Shown: positions 47,400-59,378 of the stretch, piece by piece
Layout of the letters: each line of letters starts with the position of its first letter
How positions within the stretch are numbered: the stretch's first letter is position 1
NCBI RefSeq assembly: GCF_000346465.2
Contig: NC_034011.1
Location: 25,975,941 to 26,039,940 of the forward strand
From: Prunus persica
Taxonomy: Eukaryota > Streptophyta > Magnoliopsida > Rosales > Rosaceae
Direction: 5' to 3'
Length of the DNA stretch: 64,000 nucleotides
The notes under the pieces: generated by a model
The model's database searches: none
What the model saw: the letters and a program-made list of their open reading frames with translations, nothing else
Told to the model about the DNA's origin: nothing
Translations under genes and position numbers: made by a program

Positions 47400-48239
47400 T
47401 TATGCCGGGCAGTCTTAGAAAGGTGCATTCTCCTAGAAGAGCACATGCTCCTAATGGAAGCTCTCCTAATGTTAATAACCATACACAGGTGAAACAGAAA
47501 TTTCATCCCAGATCAAGCGATGACATAAGAACCTCAAGTCGACAGGCTGCTCCAGCACATTTTGAAAATGTGAAACAATCTCAGAGGACCCTTCCGCCAT
47601 CTCTGCTTACTGCAAGAGATAACATGGCCCACAGTCAGTTTGGTTATACCAAAGGGATTTATGAGAGACCATTGTATCAGGGCAATGCCAATGAATTTGT
47701 TAGGCCTGAGAGCAGTGGAAGTATGTTATGTGCTTGGGATATGGCTCGTGTGATTGGGCGATTAGGTACGTAGTTTTCTTCTTATGGCGTCCTATGGTTG
47801 GAGCAATAACTAGAAAGCTCAGTTGGGATTAGAATTAAATGAAAAGGGTTGCTTCGAGGGAACCCAAAACCTCCAAGTTAGATAAGCTAACAGTAGGAAT
47901 ATTATTTGCTATCCCATTAATGAAAAGCCATTGGAATTTTATATATAGACTTTAGATTCTAACTGAAAGTATAAAAATAGGATATCACTTTCTCACGACA
48001 TCTCTCCACTATGAGAGTGACTAACTAGACTCCTACAATTACTCAACTAAAGTTTAAAAGACATGCAACTCTATAAGTATTCAACAACTAAAGTTTGAAA
48101 TTGTTGTTCTTTTGCAGCACTCAAATCTTCCTTTTTCTTTATAGTTTATTAGCATCAAACATGTCAATTTTGGGCTAACTTCAAACCACATATAAAATCA
48201 TGCTTGTTTTTTCCAGAAGAAGAGGATCAGTACTACTGA
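47400..48239 (+). pseudogene. 3' exons of an unrecognised gene
   Basis: A frame opened by an acceptor (ATTTTCAG, ending about 47399) runs as MPGSLRKVHSPRRAHAPNGS to ESSGSMLCAWDMARVIGRL and ends at a donor at about 47765 (TTAG|GTACGT). It can be joined to a small last exon 48217-48239 encoding EEEDQYY and a TGA. Codon use and splice signals look genuine, but the only upstream DNA is repeats and the LTR element, so no 5' half exists here. It has no recognisable domain; it is basic, Ser/Arg/Gln-rich and probably disordered. It is most likely a displaced gene end brought in with the rearranged block. Confidence 0.5.
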
Positions 48240-48574
48240 GGCCCCTTCTACTGCTTTTCATTTTGGTATAACTTTTAAACAGAGTTTCAGACCCAAGCTC
48301 AACTAAGTTCTTAACTCACATCCAATGTTGTTTATGTAAAACAGTCGTATTTGTATTTACGTAAACAAAACTTGTCTTAGTTGTCTACATCTGATCAAAT
48401 GGATCAACAAAACTTGTATCCATCATGACTTACATTACAAAACTGGAAATCCATTGATCTCTTAAACAGCCAACTTTCTCCACAGATGGAGGAAAATTTA
48501 GGACATATGTCATAGAACCTTAAACAAGAATCAAAAAGCAAGACTTGGGGAGAGCAGCATAAAATTATACAAGA

Positions 48575-48685
48575 CGAGAGTATCGCGGCTTCAGCTAACG
48601 ATGGAGGCGATCCTCTGCCTCGTCCGTCCTTAACTCTTCTCTACAAAGACCTCCCTTGAATCAGCATCTCCATACCATATCCCTA
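48575..48685. repeat. Flank repeat, copy B (precedes palindrome cluster 3)
   Basis: Near-identical to 46828-46950 apart from a deletion of about 12 bp; it leads directly into cluster 3. Confidence 0.9.
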
Positions 48686-48687
48686 AT

Positions 48688-49184
48688 GCGCGGCTATACT
48701 GTTTTTCACACATGGCGAAGCGGGAGCTAGGCTAGATGGGTCCTCTTTTTTTAAAAAAATAAATAATTAGTATAGCCGATCGGCTATACTCGGTGTTTTT
48801 TTTAATGCAAATGGTATCGCCGGGCGGCTTTACTGGGGTCTTTTGTTGGAATATATATATTTAATAAATAGTATAGCCGCGCGGCTCTACTCGGGAATTT
48901 TTTTTTTATAAAATGGTAAAGCCGCCCGGCTATACTATTTTTGACACGTGGCGAAGCGGCCGCAGGGGTCAGGCGGGTGGCCTTTTTTATTTGTAGATAG
49001 TATAGCCGCGCGGCTATACTACGGTTTTTATTCTAAACAAATAGTATAGCCGCGCGGCTATACGAGTTTGACACGTGGCGAAATAGGCGCAGGCTATGCT
49101 CGGATTTTTATAAAAAATCGTATAGCCGCGCGGCTATACTCGCATTTTTTACATAATAGATAGAGTATGGGCGGACGGCTATAA
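48688..49184. repeat. Palindrome cluster 3 (largest)
   Basis: Full 20-bp units at 48770-48789 (centre GATC), 48814-48833, 48871-48890, 48916-48935, 49000-49019, 49044-49063, 49120-49139 and 49165-49184, plus a half unit at 48688-48699. Start-to-start spacing alternates between about 44-57 and 76-84 bp. The longer spacers contain GACACGTGGCGAAGCGG or a variant (for example 48943-48959 and 49070-49084). Confidence 0.95.
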
Positions 49185-49190
49185 TACAGG

Positions 49191-49993
49191 TCGGTTACAT
49201 GAATGAACCCTTGTCCTCCGAAGCAAATACCTTGCCCTCAAAATTTCAACCACAACAATTGCTTGCTTCGAAGCTCTATATGGTTTAACCAAGTTACAGA
49301 ATTTCCTGATTTTCAAGCTGACATGCACCCTTAATTCCGCCGTACTGTTTGCTGTGCACTTTCATGAATCAATGGAGCTGGCATTTGTTTGTTCCAACAC
49401 AAACAGAGCACTCCTCTGCATCTCCAGCAATATGGCTAAAGCCGTGATTAATCCTATCATTCAAAACATCCTGCAACCAGAGCCCTTATATCAGAACAAA
49501 AGCACAGTGGAATATGGTTGAAATGCATATCGCATATACAGCAAACAAAGTTGAGCAAGCAAAGAGAAATATAACAAGCATAATCTCCCTTAATTTACTG
49601 GACATGTTTCTAAAACCAGGATAAATACATTCAACCATCAACATAACTTTAGCCAAAGCTTCGGGGAATTTTGTTACGACACCGTTTGATGCATAGGCAA
49701 AGAATCAAATTAAGGAAATTCCATTGTCATACCACGAGTAGTTGATGGAGGCCAAGAGGTGCCGTTACTATAGATGAGACACCAGGATGCTCCTTTGCAG
49801 CTTCAGCTGTCAGGGATGGAATATCCTGAAAATAACACACAGCCTAATCCATTTCACCATGTTTGTCTCGATCATCCATCCATACAGAGTTATCAAAAAT
49901 CGAAATTCAACCTATATTCATTTAGTTAATAATATATTATGTTGAGCTACCTGGTTCCAATGTCTTCCAGTTATCAAAAATCGAAATTCAACG
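49191..49993 (-). pseudogene. Partial second copy of SIRB (last two exons)
   Basis: Matches 40783-41580 of the SIRB gene: 3' UTR, last exon (stop at 49369-49371, frame open, with Cys to Gly and Leu to Phe changes around the conserved HCLSH), and the preceding exon (frame open). The copy then ends 18 nt into the next exon (at about 49970) and jumps to sequence upstream of SIRB (GGTCCAGTTGGAGGCGAT, about 49994-50011). A 24-bp stretch, AGTTATCAAAAATCG and onward, is repeated at 49888-49911 and 49970-49993 at the junction. The first four exons are essentially absent, so this is a pseudogene. Confidence 0.9.
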
Positions 49994-50044
49994 GTCCAGT
50001 TGGAGGCGATCATTGGTAACTATCAAAAACAACGTTTTTTAAAG

Positions 50045-50101
50045 GTATAGCCGTGCGGCTATACAATTTTTTTAAATTAAAGTATAGCCGCGCGGCGCTA
50101 C
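50045..50101. repeat. Palindrome cluster 4
   Basis: Two units: 50045-50064 (centre GTGC) and 50082-50101 (right arm altered). They lie between the two halves of the duplicated SIRB upstream sequence. Confidence 0.95.
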
Positions 50102-50235
50102 TATTTGTTAATGGTAGCTACGGTGTCGTTTCACCCCGGAATTGAGAGCGGATTTCCTGGACCTGGAGATCCGCTTAGCCCACAGAGTCCAGCCCGATTA
50201 TTATTGGGCTCGTAGAAATAATAGGTGCACATAAA

Positions 50236-51729
50236 AAAAACACGTTTTCTTTAATTAGAAAAAATATATATTAAGAGAGAGAACGTTTTCTCAAAAAAAG
50301 AAAAAAAATAAATGCATATCTCTGATATATTGAGTTATTTTTTTTGTTGCTGTAATCTTATTTAGTTGGTTAGTTGCTGGCTGATATTAGTATTTGAATA
50401 TGATGAAGTCTCACCAAATAACTCATTATTGATGGATTCTAACAACTTTTGCTTGGTAGTTGTTATGTTTCTTTCACTGTCACCAGCCAATGTTCATTTA
50501 CGCATTTGACCCTTATAATATTGCCTAGCTAGCAGTTTAGCACATACATATCCTTAATGTTATTATATTTCCTATTTTCCTTATCTCAACTTATTTTTAT
50601 GTGTATTTCATGGATCATGTAAAACATAACTAATATGATTCCTTAATAGAAAACGACGCCTAATTTATATCATCTCTTGTCATTGTTTTACCACCAAAAT
50701 AATTTATTAAGAAAAAGAAAAACACACACACAAGAGGAATCTTCAAACTCAGTCTTAACAAAATGATTTAGAGGAAATCCAAATTTCATGTCGGTATCAG
50801 AAATAGAAAGTGTCACTTCTCTTTCTTCTTCTGTTTTCTTTTCTTGAGAAAGAAAGTGTTACTTCTTTTGAATAAATAAAACAGAACAAATGTTGGCTTT
50901 AAAATCATTATCGCAATCGTTACCTTGCTATTGCTTGCAGCATCCTCCTTTTTTGACTTCTTTTGCAGCCTATTTTTAGTATTATTATTTTGGTTCAATT
51001 AATTTGGGAATTGCTTTTATTACATAATATTTGGCCACAAATTCAGCATTTTGGCCGATGCGGGATTACCACGGTGATTGTGTCCCTCGTCTTCTCCACC
51101 CAGAATCGAAACACCAATTTTCTTTCCTCCCAATATAACAAAATATATATATTCAGCATTTTGTATCCAAAAATTATTATGAAAAAGAAGAAAATAAAAA
51201 GGGATTTGTTTGTGGCGAAAATATTCTATCCCAGTAACCAAAAAAAAATAAAAATTCTATCCCAACATCACACGCAACGCAACTAGGAAAAACACTTCCC
51301 AACTTTACGACAACGAACTTTAAAAAAGAGAAGGAAAATCCGACCTCCCACTTGCAAAAGCCCAGTCAGTGCAAATTCAACTATTATGTCTCTTCTTCTT
51401 CTGGTCTCTGTCTAAATTTGCAAAGCTTTAAGCTTTTAGCTTTGAGCTTTGAGCTTTTAGCTTTGAGCTTTAAGCAAGCAGCTTAATTTTGCCTTTAGCT
51501 TGCAATTGCATACAACTTACCAGTCTCGTGCCACTCCAAAGTGCAGAGGTTCAAGTGGATCTGGTTCTGATTTTCACGTGACAGAAATGATGAGAGAGAG
51601 CTTGAGCTCTCTCCTTCTTTCTCTCTCTCTCTAGCTACTTAAGCTTTGCTTGAGCCCTAAACACCCAACATTTTGCCTTTGGGAGCTGAAAGTTGTTAAT
51701 GCAAGAGCAGCTAATTGATTGATTAATTC
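50236..51729. other. Intergenic DNA and 5' leader of the glycosyltransferase gene
   Basis: No gene supported. A repeat of AGCTTTGAGCTTTTAGC-type units lies at 51422-51478 and a CT-rich stretch at about 51610-51633, both likely in the promoter or leader. Confidence 0.5.
51422..51478. repeat. (AGCTTTKAG)n short tandem repeat
   Basis: Six or so 7- to 8-bp units of AGCTTTTAG/AGCTTTGAG in the probable promoter or leader of the downstream gene. Confidence 0.85.
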
Positions 51730-54700
51730 ATGAAGCGGAAGGCAGGTCCGCAGAAAGCACAGCACAAATGGAAGAGGAAGCTGTTCGTTGCGCTTTTGAT
51801 GGGCTTTTGCTTCGGGACGTTGGTGTTGCTGATGCACACTCAGTACAGTCGGATTATGACACTCGCTTCGTTGCATACTCAGCTCACTCAACCCCCCAAG
51901 GTCGCCTTCTTGTTCATCGCTCGCAATCGCCTTCCCTTGGACCTGCTTTGGGATGTTTTCTTTCAGGTAATTGCTACTTTTGTTTTTATCTAATTTCGTG
52001 ATTAAGAGTTGTAGTTTTTTTTTTGTTTTTTTATTTTTTATATAGGAAGAGTTGTAGTTAATCATATAGAAAATCGCTTGTTGGAAATTTATGTGAAAGA
52101 TGCATTTTTGTTTATGTTTTTGTTTGCAGGGAGGGGAGAGTAGGTTTTCAATTTATGTTCACTCTAGGCCTGGGTTTCTGTTCAACAAGGCCACCACCAG
52201 ATCGGTTTTTTTCTTGAATCGTCAAGTCAATGATAGTATACAGGTGGGACTTCCTATTTCCTTACATGAATTCTCAATTTGAAAATACAATATGTCATCT
52301 GTGTTTGTGTGCTCATGATAGTATGCTGGAAAGGTTTGATTTTGTACTGATAGGTATGACTTATAAGTATCTGGAAGATGAAAATTCTTATTGAAAACTT
52401 CAAATGGTCAAGTGAGAGAGTTAATGTACATGCTAATTGAGTGAATTTTACTTTTATTTTATGTATATTTAAGGATTGAGTTGAACTCTGTGCATGAAGA
52501 TGATTTCTTTTCGTATCTTTATCCGGATTATTATATTTATTTCATGTGTTCTATACCAGGTAGATTGGGGAGAAGCAAGCATGATTGAGGCTGAGCGTAT
52601 ATTACTGAAGCATGCACTTGAGGATCCTCTTAATCAACGCTTTGCCTTTCTTTCTGATAGGTGAAGATTAGCTTGATCGTTTCCCCCCTTAGATTTCAGT
52701 GACATAAATTGAGTTCTGAACTTCTGATAGTTTCTTTTTCGGCAATCAATAGAACTTCTGTTTTTTGTGTCATCTAACAATATTTCAGTTACTTAATCTC
52801 TTTTCAGCTGCATTCCTCTTTACAGTTTCAGCTATATATATGACTACATTATGTCAACAAGAACCAGCTTTGTAGACAGGTGAATAGAACAACTCAAATA
52901 TGTGTTATTATGTATATTTGAAGGAATCAGTTGTCTGTGGTCTGCAGTCATTAGTCGGTATCTGCATTCTATATCATTACAGACTAATTTGTTTCCCATC
53001 ATCATGACTTTCATCAATCGAGGCCTCTTGGGTTCATCTTCAGAGTTCATACATATTATTATTAATATGGATCACAATGCGACAATATTTCAAGCATGGA
53101 TCATTTTATGTTATCACTAAATGTTTTGTGAACTATGTTCTACAATGTTATATATATGTGTCTTTCTTATGATGGTCAATTTAAAAGTATATTTAACTAT
53201 TAACTTTTGGAGCAGCTTTGCCGATACGAAAGAGGGCCGCTATAATCCCAAAATGAATCCTGTTATTCCTGTTCATAACTGGAGAAAAGGATCTCAGGTA
53301 CAGGTTCAGTATGATGGATTAATTGCCTCTTGAGTTTCAGTGCAACACTGAAAAGGAAACCTAATAATATGCCTTTTATTTTCTGCTGTGTGACTTTTGT
53401 GCCGATCATCTTATTCTTTTCTTTTGCTTTTTCTCATTGCAGTGGGTTGTTTTGACCAGGAAGCATGCTGAGGTTGTAGTGAAAGACAATACAGTCTTTC
53501 CTATGTTTCAACAGCATTGCAAGGTAATTTTTCATTACATTGTTATCTGACCATTGCATGGATAAATGTTGCAGTTACAGCCTTTTTGGTTATTCCTGTA
53601 ACATAGTATCTTTGTGAGAGAATCCATATATTGCATATAAGGAATACAGATATTGCAGAAGGATGGCTGCTTTTATCAACTAGAAAAAATTGGCATATTG
53701 TAATGGTTAAATTTTATTTACTAAAACACTTCAACTAAATTCACATATACTGTTGTACCTAAAACTGGAGAGGAAAGCTTTACTCCTTGCAATGAGTAGC
53801 TGGCATATTAGTTCCTTATTTTGCACAGGATTCTTAATAGTTGTTAAGTACCCTTTTTGTTTTTTACCAGTTGACACAGCACTCTATTTGTTTTTCTTTG
53901 TTATCTTGTGAAGTTCTTTTTTAATATAAATTTTTTGGTTAGTTTTGGTTTTTTCTCTCTCATATTTTACATGTTCTATGTGTGGCAATGATGCAGACGA
54001 AGTCGCTACCTGAGTTTTGGCGGGATCGTCCCATTGTAAGTACTCTTATTCATCTTTTAAACCTTTACTTCAACTACCACATCGGCTTTCCAATCAAAGC
54101 AGTCTATCACCAATACTAACAATCTTTTGAAATATTAAATCCATTTTCCTGTCCTATTTCTTATTCATTTGAGGGCTCTGATGTAAATTTGCTGACACAG
54201 TTTTCAAGAGGTGAAGTTTGATTTTCTATTCTGATTGCAGCCTGCTGATACATCCAAGGAGCACAATTGTATACCAGACGAGCATTATGTTCAGACATTA
54301 CTGGCTGTAAGATAAATTCATTTCTAACCATTGCAATCATTTGGACAGAAACCTGGATTTGTTTCTTTATTAGAAGAATTATGATTCGTTAATTTATACC
54401 TGAACAATTTTGGTCAATAAGGAAGAAGGTATTCATAGGCATTAGGCAGATTGAGGCTTCAATTGAATAAATTTATGTGGGAATCCATTCAGAATTTTTT
54501 TTTCCTCCTCCCCCTCCCTTTTTCTTTTGGAAAGCTAAAACAGCAGCGGAAGCTTTTACATCGCCATAATAGTTTAGCTCTCTAAGAAACCTGTATTTTA
54601 AATTTCAGCAAGAAGGCCTTGAAGGAGAAATCACGCGTAGATCACTGACACACTCGTCATGGGATTTATCATCCTCTAAAGACCGTGAACGCCGTGGATG

Positions 54701-55611
54701 GCACCCTGTGACTTACAAATATTCAGATGCTACTCCTATGCTTATTAAATCTATAAAGGTATGCATATATTTGATGTGGCAGCAAGCTGTCTATTAGAAA
54801 TCATATAGTAAAGGTTGGATCAACTATACATTGATGGATCTCATTCCTAATGCCCCCAAAATATAGGCAAGACTCAAAATGATGGAAACGACATGGTTGT
54901 CCAACAAAGTTCTCTTGATGTTTTATGAAATTAGACTATTTCACTTCTATCATTCTAATATGTTTCAACCTGAGGATTCACTGATATGAGACTAATGGAA
55001 TCCAAATGTTTTCTTTCTTATACAAGCATCAAACCCATTAAACCCATACAATGGTTTAAATGTACATGTTTAATATTTGTAGAGATTTTTCTGGACTGTT
55101 ATTTGAATTTAATAATAGCTTTTAGCATCAAACCCATTAAACCCGCCCATGCAATGGTTTAAATGTACATCTTTGATATCCGTATAAATTTTTCTGGACT
55201 GTTATTTGAATTTTAATAATAGCTTTGGAGACTGATTTGGAAAGTTAAGTTACACAGGTTATCAGATTCAATTAATGTAGCAATGTCCCTGTTGAAGCTA
55301 GAAAAGCATGAAAACAATTTCGATAATTTTTTATATATTTTTTTTCAGGAGATAGATAATGTCTACTATGAGACTGAATACCGGAGAGAATGGTGTAGTA
55401 CCAAGGGCAAACCATCCAAATGCTTTCTTTTTGCACGAAAATTTACCCGGCCTGCTGCTCTCAGGCTTCTTAACACGGTACGTTTCAGAATTCAATATGT
55501 AGATCAGCACTATGTTCAGGATTTTGCCTATACTCATATTTAGTAACACATGGTTATGCATGTTTTTCTATTTGACAGACTGCACTGGAACTCAAACGGA
55601 GCAAGGATTAA
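51730..55611 (+). CDS. Core-2/I-branching GlcNAc-transferase-like protein (DUF266)
   Basis: Eleven exons with consistent phases (51730-51966, 52130-52243, 52560-52660, 52808-52879, 53216-53297, 53443-53523, 53997-54035, 54241-54306, 54609-54758, 55349-55477, 55579-55611) give 367 aa. It is a type II Golgi membrane protein: a basic cytosolic end (MKRKAGPQKAQHKWKRK), one membrane anchor (LFVALLMGFCFGTLVLLMH), then a luminal domain of the plant core-2/I-branching family, related to GT14. Conserved phrases are PPKVAFLFIARNRLPLDLLW, FSIYVHSRPG, VDWGEASMIEAERILLKHAL, FAFLSDSCIPLYSFSYIYDY, KGSQWVVLTRKHAEVVV and CIPDEHYVQTLL. Acceptors and donors are unknown for most members; a rice relative affects cell-wall composition. 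The DEH motif and the conserved Cys pairs are present, so it looks functional. Confidence 0.93.
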
Positions 55612-56209
55612 AGTCTTAACTCTGGTAAAGTTTGTTCTCAGCTAATCTGGCTAGTCTTGATACATATTAGAAAATAGTAATTCGATTTGCAATCAGCGGA
55701 ATAAAAGAAAAAGGAGGTTATGTAAATTTTGTTGGGGAGGGGATGGTGGGGAAGGAGAGGGACAAGGTGTTGTACTGTGGTATGTATTCTTTTTAGAACA
55801 AAACAAAAAAGGAAAAAAGAATTACATAGAATAAAAATGTAACTATTGCTTTCTATGTCTCCTCCGCTATACGAGAAAAACTTAGTTGCAACGAGAATAA
55901 CATTGTTTTGCTATTCTTCGTCAATAATGCTTTGTCATGAGGAAGTGTTATTATGCGTGTCATAGAGTTATTGGCCATGATGGCAAAATAATGTTATTCC
56001 CGTTTCATGGAAGTCTTTCTCCCGCTCCTTATAGGATTTGGGTATTTAAATTCTTTATCTCCTGGGGAGCTGCATGTTACATCATGTTGCCGAAAGATGG
56101 ACAAACTGGGCCAGTTGACAACTTGCACCTTGACCCTTGGGCCTTAAATCTGTGATTTCTAATTTTGCCAATACAATAGAGGCACTATAACTAATATTTT
56201 ATTTTATTT
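55612..56209. other. Glycosyltransferase 3' UTR and spacer
   Basis: No gene seen. An open frame at 55937-56155 has no family features. Confidence 0.5.
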
Positions 56210-56325
56210 TATACAAGTGATATTTTATTTAAATTAATTTAGTATACTTTGAGGAAGATTCGAACTTTTGTGCAAATGAATAGACACATTATATTATTCT
56301 AACCAACTCGCCTCAAACCAAACAA
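56210..56325 (-). repeat. SINE-like element
   Basis: On the minus strand, a box A-like GGCGAGTTGGTTAGAAT (56312-56296) and a box B GTTCGAATCT (56265-56256) in the usual order and spacing. No clear target duplication, so it is older or truncated. Confidence 0.55.
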
Positions 56326-56329
56326 ACAA

Positions 56330-59100
56330 AAAGGAAAAGTAGAAAAGATTTGGGCTTTGTATAATAAAGAGAAAAGTTTGGGGTATGGGTAGCCTCAAAT
56401 TCTTTTTTTCACGGTTTATATGGTGGGTCCATGCTGAACGCGTATTGCCGGTCATTGGTTGAGTGAAAAAGTATTCATTCTACCTCAAAGAATAATGACT
56501 GTAATGGATATTTGGATTGGGTCTGTTGGCCCTTGGGTGCATGTCAATTGTCCTTGTTTGCCAACCGAAACCATCAATGAAAACCAATACAATTATTAAT
56601 GGTTTCATTTCATCGACTTTGACTCAGAAGAAGATGAATTTGTTGAGTTGTCGGTGTCCAATTATCTGATAACCCATCCATCATATTTCATATATACTAT
56701 CAGGCTTCAAAAACCAGACACGTAAACGGGACTTTAGCTTTTGAAAGGGCTAGCAAATGCATGCAGATGTCCTCCACTCACCGGCACACAAAAAAGCAGC
56801 AACAAGGCATGGGCATGTGGCACTACATCTCCCAATAGCACTGCTCCCCCGTTTCCGACTCACAGCACCAGAAAATACCTTTTTGACTTTGTCATCATCA
56901 TAAGTCAGACTACATGTTCATCAAAAGAAGTAAATGAAACTTCTAAATTATAGGGTGGTTGGGTCTTGTTGGGAGGAATAAAGAACTATTGTGAACAAAA
57001 TCGTTAGTTTCTTACGAATTTATAAGTTGATTTTTGACTGTCGATCCGTTGTGAAAAAATCACTTTGTCACGAATTTGTTTGCGAGTGAAAGATGGGAGA
57101 TTCTATGTGGTCCTATCCTATCCTATCCGATGTATTATAGAATTTCATATTACAGGTAGTTACAACGTAAGGTTTTTCTTGCCCACGCGGCGCTGTATGG
57201 GTGTTCCACGTAGCACATATTCTTATTTTAACCGTAAAAGAGCATTTGGTCGGTGGAACTGGATCCTAAGATGTTTACACGTGGCAATGGTCGGCACACT
57301 GTCAACTATGGGCCTATATAGGTGTACTAGTCTAGTATTGTTAATCTCATTCTACAGACGGAATCGAAGGGTAAGCCCACAATACTTAAAAGGTCAGAGG
57401 CCCACGAAAATACCACACGCTTTGAATAAGAATATTATACTTTAACTTGTATGAGATAAAACTTCTGAAGAAAACCCAACCAATTATTTATCCAGCAAAA
57501 AAGAAAAAAGAAACATAAAACAAGTTTTTGAAAAAAATGGAACGTATAGAATATTATAACCCAAGACACAACAAAATTTGAAGAATCGCAGCATAAATTT
57601 TCCACGGAGTTCTGGAAGGCACGTAACTCGTTGATAACCTCTTTTCCTTTTTCTAAAGGAGATTTTCCAAATAAATAAAATAACAATTTAAGGAGACTTT
57701 TCTGGTAATTTGATTGCCCTTCTTTGAAAGCGATAGACAAGATTTCAATAGATCTTGTCTTCTGGCTTAATTCAGGGTTTAGGATTTGGAAGTCAACAAC
57801 CTCACATATATAATTACTTTAAAAATATTATATATATTTTATTGAATCTTGAATCATACTTAACTGACGAAATTAGGACCAGCCATCACTACTATATTCC
57901 CGGGGAAAAGCGAGAAACAAAACAAAAACAGAGAGATAAGATTTGGGCTTTTCGTTTTTTTTTTTGTTTTTGTTTTTTTTTGTTTTTGGGCCCGTGTCAC
58001 TTTGAGATAGTATCATATTCGTATATGTGTAGATTGATTCCTTCAACTTTTAAAGATAACATGACGTGTAAATTTAAGCAATTAAGAAATTAAGGTTGTA
58101 ATTTGTAATTTATTTTCGATTCATAAACTAAAATATCATTAGTGATAATCATAAAACTAAAATAACACATGCATGGAAAATACGAGCAAAACCTTGTATT
58201 TATGAACTTTTAATTTATTACCGTGATAGCTTGTATTATATATGTCCAAGTAGTAAAACTACGTAGACATGCTCATCCGATTGATTAAAAAACAAAAAAA
58301 AAAAAGACATGCACATCCGTTTAATTGATCATGTGCACATGTAAGTTTTCATGAACCCTAATATTTCGATCAAATTAAAACACCATGCCTTCATTTTACA
58401 AGTCGATTGAACATCAGCACTCATAGCCTTGTAATTTGCATGGGGCACCAAGCCTTCATTCAATTTTCACCATGTATCTCCTGAAATGAAATTCAATACA
58501 GCCCTTTTTTGTGTGTGTGTGAAAGATAGAGAAATTTTATTAAATGCGAATAGATCAGTTAACATCCTTGGTTAGGCAATTAAACAGTCGATAAACATTA
58601 TCCCAATTGTGCCAACCACCAATACGAAAAATATGGGCTGCCACCAAATGTGCAACTTGATTACAATTCCGCGGAGCATGCTAAAAGTCCACCTTGTGAA
58701 ACTGTTGAATCAGATATATAACAGCAAAAAGAATGACATTAAACAATTCGAAACAATTTGTTTTCCTTTGATGGCGATGTTAAGCGCGTGACGTTCTCCA
58801 TTAAGGACCAAGTAATCTATATGAAGAAATTGCAGCGACAATTGTATTGGAGGATGAAGCGTCAAATCCAGAAAACTATATATAATTCATGCTTTTGATG
58901 TTACCGTTGAGGTTGAGGCCCGTCTGTAATGGATAATTTGAGAAAGAATTTAATTTATCCTAATTTCTTTCCTTTTTAAAGAAACATCATACGGTTGATT
59001 TAGTTTATTATTTTGTTTGAAAAAGTTATAATATAAAAAAATAAAAAAGTTACCAAGATGTCTAATGAAACTTCCACCTCACCTTCGTGGTCACTTTTCA
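56330..59100. other. Gene-free intergenic region
   Basis: About 2.8 kb of AT-rich DNA with poly-T/poly-A runs (for example 57955-57985). Short open frames are unconvincing. No complete mobile element was identified. Confidence 0.45.
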
Positions 59101-59269
59101 TTCGTCTATAAAATGGACGACCCTATATTCACTGAGCCACTCATCATCACAACTTAAAACAGCAAGTTTTGGATTTTCCTTCACACCCAATCAAAGTCAT
59201 CACAGATTCTTTTCCAGATCATTCTTTGATTCTCCGTTCTGAAAAAAGAAAACCCTACCATCCATTTCT

Positions 59270-59280
59270 CTATATAAACC
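59270..59280 (+). promoter_or_regulatory. TATA box of the raffinose synthase gene
   Basis: TCTATATAAAC lies about 100 bp upstream of the start codon, a plausible TATA box; a second TATAAAA-type site (TCTATAAAATG) is at 59105-59115. Confidence 0.6.
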
Positions 59281-59378
59281 CACCCTCGCTCTTCTCCCTT
59301 TCTTCACCGCACCCAAAAACCAACACCTAAAACCTCTTCACAAGTTACCCTTCTGTGTTTCTCATACACATTCAGTCA

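Noticed and set aside
42476..50101. CRISPR array
   Set aside because: The palindromic repeats superficially resemble CRISPR repeats, but spacers are not unique or constant in length, they share sequence (the G-box segment), there are no cas genes, and this is a plant nuclear genome.
56741..57445. Possible small genes at 56741-56953 and 57065-57445
   Set aside because: No recognisable domain, no supported splice structure and no consistent codon bias.
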